A DNA stretch of 19,250 nucleotides, taken from the NCBI GenBank assembly GCA_948528155.1, contig CAOSZT010000027.1, forward strand, positions 1 to 19,250. Direction: 5' to 3'. Positions 1 through 8,041 of this stretch are shown here, piece by piece; the first letter of the stretch is position 1, and the number at the start of each line of letters is the position of its first letter. The position numbers and the translations under genes are program-made. This stretch comes from an uncultured Clostridia bacterium. Lineage in GTDB: Bacteria > Bacillota > Clostridia > TANB77 > CAG-508. Under the pieces are notes generated by a model. It saw nothing but the letters and a program-made list of their open reading frames with translations. It had not been told where the DNA came from and did not search any database.

Positions 1-15
1 AAAAATAAAATAAAA

Positions 16-711
16 ATGTTTAAAATTATATTAACTATAATAGTATTAACAATATTTATAGGAATCATTATATACTTATTTCCTGTAATGAAAAATTTAT
101 CATCAAAAGAGGGGCAAATTGCTTTTAAGGAAAAAGTAGAAAATTCAGGTATTTGGGGACTATTATCATTATTTGGATTACAAGTAGCACAAATATTTTT
201 GATAATAGTACCTGGAGAACCAATAGAAATACTAGCAGGTATGTGTTATGGAGGAATATGGGGAACAGTATTTATTATGGTATCAGCTTTTATTATTTCA
301 ACAGTTATATTTTTATTAGTTAGAAAATTTGGAAGAAAATTTGTATGTAGTTTTTGTGATGAGAAAAAGGTTGAAAAGATTGAGAATAATAAATTATTTC
401 AAAATCCAAAGAAAATTGAGATGATTATGCTTATTTTATTTTTAATTCCAGGTACTCCAAAGGATTTGTTAGTATATGTGGGAGGACTATTACCAATAAA
501 AGCAAGTAGATTTATTATTATTTCATCTTTTGCAAGGTTTCCATCTGTTATTACTTCAACTTTAGCTGGAGAAAATCTTGCTGTTGGAGATTGGAAAATG
601 AGCATTATTTTATATATTGGTATTTTGATTTTAGTATTTGGTATTATTTTTATTATTAATAAATTTGATAAAGATAAAGTTACTAAAAATGTAATAAAAA
701 GTGTTAAATAA
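16..711 (+). CDS. TVP38/TMEM64-type (VTT/SNARE-associated) membrane protein
   Basis: This is an integral membrane protein of 231 residues. A hydrophobic N-terminal helix (about 3-23) is followed by a VTT-domain core with two re-entrant-type motifs, VPGEP at 65-69 and IPGTPKD at 144-150. The conserved ARFPS stretch lies at 173-177 and a last membrane helix at about 196-215, followed by a lysine-rich cytoplasmic tail. The paired PGxP motifs are typical of the TVP38/TMEM64/DedA superfamily, some members of which are linked to lipid scrambling or undecaprenyl-phosphate handling; the substrate of this one is unknown. Length fits the family. Only 15 bases precede the ATG and show no Shine-Dalgarno, so the start is the least certain part. 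No strong terminator follows; rpmF downstream has its own promoter. Confidence 0.85.
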   Translation: MFKIILTIIVLTIFIGIIIYLFPVMKNLSSKEGQIAFKEKVENSGIWGLLSLFGLQVAQIFLIIVPGEPIEILAGMCYGGIWGTVFIMVSAFIISTVIFLLVRKFGRKFVCSFCDEKKVEKIENNKLFQNPKKIEMIMLILFLIPGTPKDLLVYVGGLLPIKASRFIIISSFARFPSVITSTLAGENLAVGDWKMSIILYIGILILVFGIIFIINKFDKDKVTKNVIKSVK

Positions 712-788
712 AAGTGCTACTAGTAGATAACTAAAACTATAAATGCTTAAATAAAAAATTATTTTTTTATGTTTTAAATCTCATATAG

Positions 789-817
789 TTGACAAAAATG
801 TAAAATACTTGTATAAT
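789..817 (+). promoter_or_regulatory. sigma-A promoter of rpmF
   Basis: A perfect -35 box TTGACA (789-794) is separated by 17 bases from a perfect -10 box TATAAT (812-817). The rpmF start lies 70 bases downstream. This is among the strongest promoters in the window, as expected for a ribosomal protein gene. Confidence 0.9.
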
Positions 818-887
818 TTTATAGTGCAAAAACGAAAAATTTTCAATAGATATAAATAAATATATCTTTAAGCGAGGAGGGATAAAA

Positions 888-1079
888 ATGGCACAACCAA
901 AAAGAAGATGGTCAAAAGCAAGAACACATTTAAAAAGATCAACTTGGAAAAAAGAAAAACCAAACTTAGCTATTTGTCCAAATTGTCATGAAAGTATAAT
1001 GCCACATAGAGTTTGCTCAAATTGTGGATATTATAATGGAAAACAAATAGTTGCAAAAAAACAAAATGAAAATGATTAA
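888..1079 (+). CDS. rpmF: 50S ribosomal protein L32
   Basis: L32 is a small zinc-binding protein of the large ribosomal subunit. The 63-residue product opens with the family signature MAQPKRRWSKARTHLKRS and carries a four-cysteine zinc ribbon, C30-x2-C33 and C43-x2-C46, so it is the zinc-containing form. The ATG is preceded by AGGAGG at 875-880, seven bases upstream. In many Firmicutes rpmF follows a DUF177 (YceD) gene; none is present here, and the gene is a single-gene transcription unit with its own promoter and terminator. Confidence 0.97.
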   Translation: MAQPKRRWSKARTHLKRSTWKKEKPNLAICPNCHESIMPHRVCSNCGYYNGKQIVAKKQNEND

Positions 1080-1086
1080 AATTTAG

Positions 1087-1116
1087 ATAGCACAACTGAA
1101 AGTGCTATTTTTTCTT
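1087..1116 (+). terminator. Rho-independent terminator of rpmF
   Basis: ATAGCAC (1087-1093) pairs with GTGCTAT (1102-1108) around an eight-base loop and runs into a T-rich tract (1108-1113). It begins eight bases after the rpmF stop codon. Confidence 0.85.
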
Positions 1117-1195
1117 TTAATTAATTAAATAGGGAAGACAAAACAGTCTTATATGCAATTTATAAACATAAAGTGTAAAAAAATAAAGAATTTTA

Positions 1196-1224
1196 TATAC
1201 ATTTATAAAAAAATATGATATTAT
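1196..1224 (+). promoter_or_regulatory. possible promoter of the DUF308 gene
   Basis: TATACA (1196-1201), 17 bases, then TATTAT (1219-1224). The -10 box matches five of six consensus bases, the -35 box four of six. It sits 33 bases upstream of the chosen start and after the rpmF terminator, so a promoter is needed about here. Confidence 0.45.
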
Positions 1225-1256
1225 GTATAAAATACAAAAGAAAGAGAGGGAAAATT

Positions 1257-1808
1257 ATGTTTACAAGAATTTTAAAAAGATCAAGTTGGATAGATATAAT
1301 TATTTCAATAATATTTATTTTATTAGGAATATTATTAATAAAAAAACCAGAAGAAACATTAAAAGCTATTTCTACAATATTAGGTATAATATTTGTTGCA
1401 ATGGGAGTCTTAAAATTGATACAATATTTTACAGAAGATAAAAAAGATGATTACTTATTAGTAATAGCTTTAGTTACTGTAATATTTGGAACAATAGTGA
1501 TATTTGCTTCAAATACAATATTATCGGTATTTAAGTTAATATTAGGAATTTGGATAATTGCAACTGGAGTAATGGATTTTCAAATAACTTTAATATGGAA
1601 AGATTTCAAATCACCATCCTGTATAATTTCTATACTTTTTTCTATATTGATAATGTTTGTAGGTATTATAATTTTAATAAATGAAAATATATTAACAACA
1701 ACTTTAGGAATTATTATTATAATTTATGGTATATTAGATCTAATAGATAGATTAATTTTTATGAAAAAAGTTGGGAACTATATAATAAATAAAGATAAAG
1801 TAAGCTAA
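1257..1808 (+). CDS. DUF308/HdeD-like multi-pass membrane protein
   Basis: This 183-residue membrane protein has six hydrophobic helices arranged as three similar helix-pair units, each with a short G-[IV]-x-x-G-like turn (for example around LGILLI, LGIIFVAMG, LGIWIIATG and LGIIIIIYGILD). That repeating pattern is characteristic of the DUF308 'short repeat' family, which includes the acid-resistance membrane protein HdeD. The biochemical role is unknown. I chose the ATG at 1257 because it has GAGAGGG at 1244-1250; an in-frame ATG at 1215 has no Shine-Dalgarno and adds a non-hydrophobic, lysine-rich leader. The gene stands alone between terminators. Confidence 0.8.
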   Translation: MFTRILKRSSWIDIIISIIFILLGILLIKKPEETLKAISTILGIIFVAMGVLKLIQYFTEDKKDDYLLVIALVTVIFGTIVIFASNTILSVFKLILGIWIIATGVMDFQITLIWKDFKSPSCIISILFSILIMFVGIIILINENILTTTLGIIIIIYGILDLIDRLIFMKKVGNYIINKDKVS

Positions 1809-1830
1809 TTCTAAAAAGGATTAGCTTTTT
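1803..1830 (+). terminator. terminator overlapping the stop codon of the DUF308 gene
   Basis: AGCTAATTC (1803-1811) pairs with GGATTAGCT (1818-1826, one G-T pair) around a six-base loop, followed by T's to 1830. The TAA stop (1806-1808) lies inside the left arm. Confidence 0.8.
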
Positions 1831-1862
1831 CTAAAACCATTAAAAATAAAAAACACTTATAT

Positions 1863-1916
1863 AGAATATTGTAAAAAAATTCTCTTACATTTTTATACAC
1901 TAATATAGCAATATTC
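1863..1916. repeat. inverted repeat upstream of miaB
   Basis: TAGAATATTG (1863-1872) is the exact reverse complement of CAATATTCTA (1907-1916), with a 34-base AT-rich spacer. It has no T-tract after it and lies just upstream of the putative miaB -35 box, so it could be an operator or a structured leader. The function is not evident. Confidence 0.5.
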
Positions 1917-1920
1917 TAGC

Positions 1921-1949
1921 TTGCAAAATGTTAAAAAATGTAATAAAAT
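1921..1949 (+). promoter_or_regulatory. possible promoter of miaB
   Basis: TTGCAA (1921-1926), 17 bases, TAAAAT (1944-1949). Transcription would begin near 1956, giving an almost leaderless message starting at the in-frame ATG at 1957, or a message with the Shine-Dalgarno at its very 5' end. A more distal promoter is therefore also possible. Confidence 0.4.
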
Positions 1950-1971
1950 ATAGAACATGGAGGGAATTAAA

Positions 1972-3403
1972 TTGGAAACAAAAAAAGAAGTAGAAGAGCA
2001 AAAAGAATATATAAAAAAAGTAAAAAAACTAAATCAAAACAAAAATAAAAAATATAATATATTAACAATGGGGTGCCAATTAAATGAAAATGACTCAGAA
2101 AAATTATGTGGAATGTTAAAAGAAATGGGGTATACAAGAACAGAAAAACAAAATGAAGTAGATTTAGCACTATTTAACACCTGTTGTGTAAGAGAAAATG
2201 CAGAAGACAAGCTATTTGGAAAACTAGGAGAACTAAAAAAGATAAAAGAACAAAGAGGAACAATAATTGCAATAGGTGGCTGTATGATGCAAGAAAAACA
2301 CATAACAGAAAAAATAAAGCAAAGTTATCCATATACAGATTTAATATTTGGAACACATACATTACACAAATTTCCAGAAGATTTATATAAAGTATTAAAC
2401 GAAAAAAAGAAACAAGAAGATATATTAGATATAGAGGGGGAAATTTATGAAAATTTACCAATAAAAAGAGATAGTAAAATAAAAGCATCAGTAACAATAA
2501 TGAATGGATGTAATAACTTTTGTAGTTACTGTATAGTACCATATGTAAGAGGAAGAGAAAGAAGTAGAGAGCCACGAGCAATAATAGAAGAAATAAAAGA
2601 TTTAGCCCAAAAAGGATATAAAGAAATAACATTACTACGGTCAAAATGTAAACTCATATTTAAAAATAGAAAAAGAAAAAGAAAAAGAAATACAATTTGA
2701 ACAATATGAAGGAGTAAATTCATTTGCAACATTGCTAGAGGCTATAAATAAAATAAAAGGAATAGAAAGAATAAGATTTGTATCACCACACCCAAAAGAT
2801 TTTACAGATGATGTAATAGAAACAATTGCGAAATGTGATAAAATATGTAAATTAGTACATCTACCATTACAATCAGGAAACACAAAAGTACTAAAAGAAA
2901 TGAACAGAAAATACACAAAAGAGCAATACTTAAAACTAGTAGAAAAAATGAAAAATAAAATACCAAATTTAACAATATCAACAGACATAATAGTAGGATT
3001 TCCAGGAGAAACAGAAACCGATTTTGAAGATACTTTAGAAGTAGTAAAAAAAGTAAAATTTGAACAAGTTTATATGTTTATATATTCCAGAAGAGTTGGA
3101 ACACCAGGAGATAAAATGAAAAATCAAATTCCAGAAAATATTAAACATAAAAGATTTGATAAATTAAAAACTTTAGTAGAAAGTCAAATTGAGAAGAATA
3201 ATCAAAAATATGTTGGAACAATTCAAAAAGTACTAGTTGAAGGAACTAGTAAAAATAATGATGATATGCTTACTGGTAGAACAGATAGTAATAAGGTTGT
3301 TATTTTTGAAGGTGATAAAAGTTTGATTGGAAAAATGACTGAATTAGAGATTGTTTCTGAACATATGTGGTATTTGAAAGGAAATCTGTTTTTGGGTACA
3401 TAG
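1972..3403 (+). CDS. miaB: tRNA-2-methylthio-N6-dimethylallyladenosine synthase, read through a +1 frame break at CGG
   Basis: MiaB is a radical-SAM enzyme that adds a methylthio group to isopentenyl-A37 of tRNAs reading UNN codons. The TTG at 1972 fits best: GGAGGG (1959-1964) sits seven bases upstream; an in-frame ATG at 1957 would place that site inside the gene. The UPF0004 domain has C35, C71 and C104 for the auxiliary Fe-S cluster; the radical-SAM motif is C180-x3-C184-x2-C187; a TRAM domain ends the protein. The reading frame breaks at CGG 2638-2640. In frame zero it runs on to a TGA at 2698-2700 with non-homologous lysine/arginine-rich residues. Skipping C2638 gives GGT and the family motif LLGQNVNSY, then an open frame to 3403. 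The joined product is 476 residues, the usual MiaB length. Programmed shift, recent mutation or sequence error cannot be told apart from this window alone. Confidence 0.93.
2635..2641 (+). other. +1 frameshift site in miaB (CTA CGG T)
   Basis: In frame zero the codons are CTA CGG TCA; skipping the first base of CGG gives CTA GGT CAA, restoring Leu-Gly-Gln of the conserved LLGQNVNSY motif. There is no Shine-Dalgarno-like sequence just upstream and no obvious downstream hairpin. The position of the inserted base is fixed to within one or two bases by homology. Confidence 0.8.
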
Positions 3404-3433
3404 TAAAAATATAGTTGAAAGGAATATAGAACT

Positions 3434-3550
3434 ATGAGTAATATAGAATGGGAAAAATTATATAAACATTATGAAGAACAAGTAAAACGAACAGAACAGC
3501 AAATAAATGAATTAAATAGAGATATAAATAAAGGAAGAGGGGAATATTAA
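3434..3550 (+). CDS. 38-residue hypothetical protein between miaB and mutS
   Basis: This short ORF begins with ATG at 3434 after a GAAAGGAA-type ribosome-binding site and ends with TAA at 3548-3550, two bases before the mutS start. The product is highly charged and predicted helical (MSNIEWEKLYKHYEEQVKRT at its start, then a glutamine/asparagine-rich second half ending KGRGEY). It fills the gap between miaB and mutS exactly, and its 3' end carries the mutS Shine-Dalgarno, so translational coupling to mutS is plausible. I do not recognise the family. It may be a true small protein or only a coupling ORF. Confidence 0.55.
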   Translation: MSNIEWEKLYKHYEEQVKRTEQQINELNRDINKGRGEY

Positions 3551-3552
3551 TT

Positions 3553-6168
3553 ATGGCACAATTTTCGCCAATGATGCAAAAATACTTAGAAACAAAAGAG
3601 CAATACCAAGACTGTATTTTATTTTACAGGCTAGGAGACTTTTATGAAATGTTTTTTGATGATGCAATAACAGCCTCAAGAGAGTTAGAGCTAACATTAA
3701 CAGGAAAAGACTGTGGACAAGAAGAAAGAGCACCAATGTGTGGAATACCACATCATGCAGCAGAAATATATGTATCAAGATTAATTGCAAAAGGATATAA
3801 AGTTGCAATATGTGAGCAACTAGAAGATGCAAAAGAAACAAAAGGGATTGTAAAAAGAGGAGTTATAAGAGTAGTAACACCAGGAACAGTTGTTGACAGT
3901 AATATGTTAGAAGAAAGAAAAAACAATTTCATAATGTCAATATTCAAATCAGGAATTTACTTTGGAATTAGTGTATGTGATATTTCAACAGGAGAATTTT
4001 ATTCAGCAGAAATAAAAGATAATCAAAATTTCCCTTTAGTATTAGACGAAATCGCAAGATTTACACCATCAGAACTTGTTGTAAATAGTATGATGTCAAA
4101 TTGCACAGAAGAAATGGCTAAAATAAAAGAAAGATTTGAATGTTATATAACAAAATTTAATGACAAATTTTTTACTGATGATATAGAAAAAATAAAATAT
4201 AGATTTAATTTTGTAGATAGTAATCAAAAAGAATTAGAAAACATTGAAGACAAAACACTAGCAATAAACTCAATTAATGCACTAATAGAATACATAGAAC
4301 AAACTCAAATGACAACATTAGACCACATTAATAAAATAGTATTATATAATATATCAAAATATATGTCGCTTGATATAAATGCAAGAAGAAATCTTGAAAT
4401 TACAGAAAAAATGAGAGATAAATCAAAAAAAGGAACTCTTTTATGGGTTTTAGATAAAACATCAACATCAATGGGAGGAAGAGCTTTAAGAAGATGGCTA
4501 AATGACCCACTTATTGATACCATTGAAATTAATAAAAGATTAAATTCTGTAAAAGAATTAAAAGAAGACATCATTTTAAAAGGTGATATTATAGAAAATT
4601 TAAAAAAAGTTTATGATATTGAACGTTTAGCTGGAAAAATGGCTTATGGAAATGCAAATGCAAGAGATATGATAACACTAAAAAATTCTTTATCAAAATT
4701 GCCAGAACTTAAAAAAGTTTTGCAAAACACTAAATCAGAAATGTTAAGAAATTTATATGAAAATTTAGATGAATTAAAAGATATTCACGAATTAATTGAA
4801 AGAGCAATTATAGAAGATCCACCAATGACTATAAAAGAAGGAGGAATTATCAAATTAGGATATGATGAGGAAATTGATAAATTAAAAACAGCTACTACAG
4901 AAGGTAAAAATTGGATAATAAAATTAGAAGCAGAAGAAAGGGAAAGAACAGGAATAAAAAACCTAAAAGTAGGATTTAATAAAGTATTTGGGTATTATAT
5001 AGAAGTTACAAAATCAGGACTAAATCAAGTTCCAGAAAGATTCATAAGAAAACAAACACTAACAAATGCAGAAAGATACATAACAGAAGACTTAAAAAAT
5101 CTAGAAAATCAAATATTGGGAGCAGAAGAAAAAGTAGTAAACTTAGAATACAATGCTTTTACACAAATAAGAGAAGAAATTGCCCAAAATGTAAAAAGAT
5201 TGCAAAAATCAAGTAATGTAGTATCAACATTAGATGTTCTAACATCATTTGCAACAGTTGCAGAAGATATGAATTATACAATGCCAATAGTTGATAATTC
5301 AGGAACTTTAGACATAAAAGGAGGAAGACATCCAGTTATTGAAAAAATATTAGGAGCAGGAGTTTTTGTAGAAAATGATACTTTTTTAGATAAAGAAGAA
5401 AATAGATTATCAATAATAACAGGACCTAATATGGCAGGAAAATCCACATATATGAGACAAGTTGCAATAATTACATTAATGGCACAAGTAGGAAGTTTTG
5501 TACCAGCAATAAGTGCCAAAATAGGTGTAGTTGACAAAATTTTTACAAGAGTTGGAGCTTCAGATGATTTAAGTATGGGACAAAGTACATTTATGGTAGA
5601 AATGATGGAAGTTTCTACAATTTTAAAAGAAGCAACATCAAATAGTCTAGTAATATTAGACGAAATAGGAAGAGGTACATCAACATATGATGGTCTGTCA
5701 ATTGCCTGGGCTGTAGCAGAATATATTGCAAATAAAGAAAAATGTGGTGCAAAAACTTTATTTGCAACTCATTATCACGAACTTACAGAGCTTGAAGAAA
5801 AACTGGAAGGTGTTAAAAACTATAATATTGCAGTTAAAGAAAAAGGAGAAGATATAATATTTTTAAGAAAAATTGTAAGAGGTGGAACTGACGAAAGCTA
5901 TGGAATTCATGTTGCAAGACTTGCAGGTGTACCTAAGGTAGTTACTCAAAAAGCAAATGAAATTTTAACAGGATTAGAAAGAAAAAATATCTTAAATGGC
6001 AAAATTCAACAGAAAAAAGAGGATAAGAAGGCAGTAGAAGGGCAGTTTGATTTATTTAATTTTAAACTTGCTGAGATTGCACACGAGATTGATAAAATTA
6101 ATTTGGATGAACTTACTCCTATAGATGCTTTGAATACTTTAGTTAGAATTAAGGAAAAAATGAAATAA
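3553..6168 (+). CDS. mutS: DNA mismatch repair protein MutS
   Basis: MutS recognises base mismatches and small loops and starts mismatch repair. The 871-residue protein has the full family plan. The mismatch-reading Phe-Tyr-Glu is F30-Y31-E32 in the GDFYEMF motif. Connector, lever and clamp domains fill the middle. The ATPase carries Walker A GPNMAGKST at 624-632, Walker B LVILDE ending D703-E704 followed by GRGTST, and an ATHYHEL H-loop; a dimerisation helix-turn-helix ends the protein. The ATG at 3553 follows GAGGGG (3537-3542). It is co-directional with miaB, a common Clostridia arrangement. The usual partner gene mutL is not immediately downstream. No CGG codon occurs in this long gene. 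Confidence 0.98.
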   Translation: MAQFSPMMQKYLETKEQYQDCILFYRLGDFYEMFFDDAITASRELELTLTGKDCGQEERAPMCGIPHHAAEIYVSRLIAKGYKVAICEQLEDAKETKGIVKRGVIRVVTPGTVVDSNMLEERKNNFIMSIFKSGIYFGISVCDISTGEFYSAEIKDNQNFPLVLDEIARFTPSELVVNSMMSNCTEEMAKIKERFECYITKFNDKFFTDDIEKIKYRFNFVDSNQKELENIEDKTLAINSINALIEYIEQTQMTTLDHINKIVLYNISKYMSLDINARRNLEITEKMRDKSKKGTLLWVLDKTSTSMGGRALRRWLNDPLIDTIEINKRLNSVKELKEDIILKGDIIENLKKVYDIERLAGKMAYGNANARDMITLKNSLSKLPELKKVLQNTKSEMLRNLYENLDELKDIHELIERAIIEDPPMTIKEGGIIKLGYDEEIDKLKTATTEGKNWIIKLEAEERERTGIKNLKVGFNKVFGYYIEVTKSGLNQVPERFIRKQTLTNAERYITEDLKNLENQILGAEEKVVNLEYNAFTQIREEIAQNVKRLQKSSNVVSTLDVLTSFATVAEDMNYTMPIVDNSGTLDIKGGRHPVIEKILGAGVFVENDTFLDKEENRLSIITGPNMAGKSTYMRQVAIITLMAQVGSFVPAISAKIGVVDKIFTRVGASDDLSMGQSTFMVEMMEVSTILKEATSNSLVILDEIGRGTSTYDGLSIAWAVAEYIANKEKCGAKTLFATHYHELTELEEKLEGVKNYNIAVKEKGEDIIFLRKIVRGGTDESYGIHVARLAGVPKVVTQKANEILTGLERKNILNGKIQQKKEDKKAVEGQFDLFNFKLAEIAHEIDKINLDELTPIDALNTLVRIKEKMK

Positions 6169-6193
6169 TAAAATATATAGGAGATGTTTAAAT

Positions 6194-6364
6194 ATGAAAA
6201 ACAAAAAATTTTATAGAATAGAAAAAATAAATTATGGGTATGTACTGCTTTTTATAATACCAATATGTATTATGATACAACTTACTGCTTTAAAAATATC
6301 AAATCCATTAGGTTTTGGCCCACCATATGTATATGCAGGAGTTAATTTATATGCAAACCATTAA
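6194..6364 (+). CDS. 56-residue small membrane protein after mutS
   Basis: ATG at 6194 follows AGGAGA (6179-6184), and the frame stays open to TAA at 6362-6364, just ahead of a strong terminator. The product has a charged start, one hydrophobic segment (about residues 15-34, YGYVLLFIIPICIMIQL), and a glycine/proline/tyrosine-rich end (NPLGFGPPYVYAG). A single-pass membrane protein is likely. Its position between mutS and the terminator makes it the last gene of the mutS transcript. I do not recognise the family. Confidence 0.6.
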   Translation: MKNKKFYRIEKINYGYVLLFIIPICIMIQLTALKISNPLGFGPPYVYAGVNLYANH

Positions 6365-6384
6365 ACAGTAACAAAATAATAACA

Positions 6385-6418
6385 AAAATTGCAAAATTTA
6401 TTGTATTTTGCAATTTTT
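6385..6418 (+). terminator. terminator of the miaB-mutS unit
   Basis: AAAATTGCAAAAT (6385-6397) pairs perfectly with ATTTTGCAATTTT (6405-6417) around a seven-base loop and continues in T's. A 13-bp stem that could work on either strand. Confidence 0.85.
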
Positions 6419-6591
6419 TATGTTAATATAAGAAATATAGACAGCTAAGTAATGCAAAAGTAATAAAAAATTAAATTTTTTTCAAAATAAAATTGAAAAT
6501 CATAACTATATTCTATCAAATATTTAAAATCAAATTAAATTTCCAAATTTAAATTACAAACTGTCTAAATAAATACACAAGGAGGAATTCT

Positions 6592-7521
6592 ATGATTAGA
6601 AAACAAGAACAAGAAAATTTTGAAGGAAAGGAGGTAGCAAATACAGATAATTTATTATTAGCACCAAAATATGATATAGTGTTTCATTCGTTATTTAAAA
6701 AAGGCAATGAAAATATAACAAAAGCATTAATACAAGACATAACGGGAAGAGAATATAAAATAATAGATATGGATAAAAATGTAATAATATCAAATGACAA
6801 TATAAAAAATAAAAATGAAGTGTTAGATTTGAAAGTAGAATTAGATGATGGAGAAATATGTAATATAGAAATTCAATTAACAAATAAGAAAAATTTTAAA
6901 GAAAGAATGTTACAATATTGGGCAAAATTATATTCAGGACAATTAAAGAAAGGTGAAGATTATAGAACATTAAAGAGAACAATATTGATAGCAATAGTAG
7001 ACTTTGACATAAAAGAATTTTTAAATGAAGAATATCATACAGAGTGGAAAATAATAGAAAATAAAAATAGAAAGTTAATATTGACAAATGACTTCGAATT
7101 ACATATAATAGAAATGAAAAAAGCTAAAAAAATCTTAAAGGATAATAAGGATGATAAAATAGCACAATGGATGAGCTTTTTCGATAACCCTAATAGTATG
7201 GAGGTAAGAAAAATGAGTGAAGAAAATGAGGATATTAATGAAGCATTAGAGCAGTTGAGAAGATTAAGTGCAAATAAGGAATTAGTAGAATTGATGGATA
7301 GACAAGATAGATATGAAAGAGATCGCAGGGCAGAACTTGATTTTGCAATTGATGAGGGTAGAGAGCAGGGCAGAGAACAAGGCAGAGAACAAGGCAGAGA
7401 ACAAGGCAGGAAAGATAGAAATATAGAAATTGCAAGAAAAATGCTAAAGAAAAATATGTCAATACAAGAAATAATGGAAATAACAGAATTATCAGAAGAT
7501 GAAATTAAGAAGTTAAATTAA
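6592..7521 (+). CDS. Rpn-family recombination-promoting nuclease / PD-(D/E)XK 'transposase'
   Basis: This 309-residue protein belongs to the PD-(D/E)XK nuclease family often annotated as Rpn or 'PDDEXK family transposase'. The opening KYDIVFHSLFKKGNENITKALI matches the family's N-terminal 'D-x-x-F' box (residues 26-47). The nuclease core shows D79 in LDLKVEL and E93-x-Q95 in NIEIQ, fitting the D...ExQ variant. Further on are the YWAKLYSGQLKKGEDY region and the C-terminal low-complexity linker plus helical tail (MLKKNMSIQEIMEITELSED) usual in the family. The linker is built from four 12-bp DNA repeats encoding Gly-Arg-Glu-Gln. AAGGAGG lies just upstream of the ATG. Known members promote RecA-independent recombination in E. 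coli; what this one does is inferred. It marks the start of an accessory stretch. Confidence 0.87.
   Translation: MIRKQEQENFEGKEVANTDNLLLAPKYDIVFHSLFKKGNENITKALIQDITGREYKIIDMDKNVIISNDNIKNKNEVLDLKVELDDGEICNIEIQLTNKKNFKERMLQYWAKLYSGQLKKGEDYRTLKRTILIAIVDFDIKEFLNEEYHTEWKIIENKNRKLILTNDFELHIIEMKKAKKILKDNKDDKIAQWMSFFDNPNSMEVRKMSEENEDINEALEQLRRLSANKELVELMDRQDRYERDRRAELDFAIDEGREQGREQGREQGREQGRKDRNIEIARKMLKKNMSIQEIMEITELSEDEIKKLN
7357..7404 (+). repeat. four 12-bp tandem repeats inside the Rpn gene
   Basis: Four units of the pattern GGCAGAGAACAA run from 7357 to 7404, the last three identical and the first differing at a few bases (GGTAGAGAGCAG). A degenerate fifth start (GGCAGG) follows. Each unit encodes Gly-Arg-Glu-Gln (residues 256-271). 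Unit length is a multiple of three, so copy-number change keeps the frame. Confidence 0.95.
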
Positions 7522-7539
7522 TAAATTACAAAATATTTC

Positions 7540-7583
7540 GCCAAGCATTGAAAAAACTTTTGATTTGTTTTCAAATGCTTGGC
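7540..7583. terminator. long hairpin between convergent Rpn gene and transposase remnant
   Basis: GCCAAGCATT (7540-7549) pairs with AATGCTTGGC (7574-7583), and the inner arms GAAAAAAC and GTTTTC extend the stem with a one-base bulge. It lies between two converging reading frames and may terminate both, although its flanking T-tracts are short. It could equally be a boundary of the truncated insertion sequence. Confidence 0.6.
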
Positions 7584-7591
7584 TAATCTAT

Positions 7592-8041
7592 TTATTGTTG
7601 TTTCTTATTTTGTGTTAAACCAACTATTTCTGTATGATGGTAGCCTTTTTCATAATTTTTATTTCTACTTGAAACATCTCTTACTATTCCTAAATCTTCA
7701 AATTTTTCTCCTAATGGTTTTATTATATCGCTTTCATCTATCAAAAATATGGGATTTTTACCTAAAGAATCCATTGCTAAATTACAATAATTTTCATCTA
7801 TTGAAGAAGATAAATCATTTGATAGATTATTACTTAATCTATCTATTACATAAGCTTTTTTTGTTTTTTCATCTAATGCTCCTGCAATACTTGATAGAAG
7901 AATATCTTTTGATTTTGAAATGCCATAAATCATATCCATTATAAATTTACTTTCTGGTTTATCAGAACTATCTGAAATTTTTTTAGAAAAATTTATAATT
8001 TCTCTTTTCATCTCGTAATTATTTGTGGTAAAATTATCCAT
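7592..8041 (-). pseudogene. N-terminal fragment of a DDE transposase (IS4-like)
   Basis: The 149-residue product looks like the first third of a DDE insertion-sequence transposase. It has the helical start MDNFTTNNYEMKREIINFSK, then SSIAGALDEKTKKAYVIDRL, and the block containing FLIDESDIIKPLG, whose aspartate would be the first catalytic residue, followed by FEDLGIVRD and GYHHTEIVGLT. The frame stops at QNKKQQ where a full transposase would go on for roughly 300 more residues with the second Asp and the Glu, so it cannot be active. The region beyond the stop is the 7540-7583 hairpin. I assign it to an IS4-like group from motif resemblance only; the exact IS family is uncertain. Confidence 0.7.

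Noticed and set aside
740..775. A/T-only hairpin after the TVP38-type gene as a terminator
   Set aside because: The possible stem is made of A-T pairs only and is not stable enough to call.
2635..2641. Recoding of CGG to another amino acid instead of a frameshift
   Set aside because: Reassignment would not restore the frame. The downstream coding sequence in all three genes is in the +1 frame, so a base must be skipped or four bases read at once.
2174..2988. Long minus-strand open frames across miaB
   Set aside because: They are antisense shadows made of Leu/Phe-rich translations of AT-rich coding DNA, with no ribosome-binding sites, and the plus-strand miaB domains are unmistakable.
6438..6567. 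AGACAG near 6438 and CTGTCT near 6561 as ends of an insertion element
   Set aside because: The match is only six to seven bases, with no target duplication and no ORF bounded by them; chance is likely in this sequence.
7579..7944. Plus-strand ORF of 121 residues across the transposase remnant
   Set aside because: It is a Leu/Phe/Tyr-rich shadow of the minus-strand transposase frame and has no Shine-Dalgarno.
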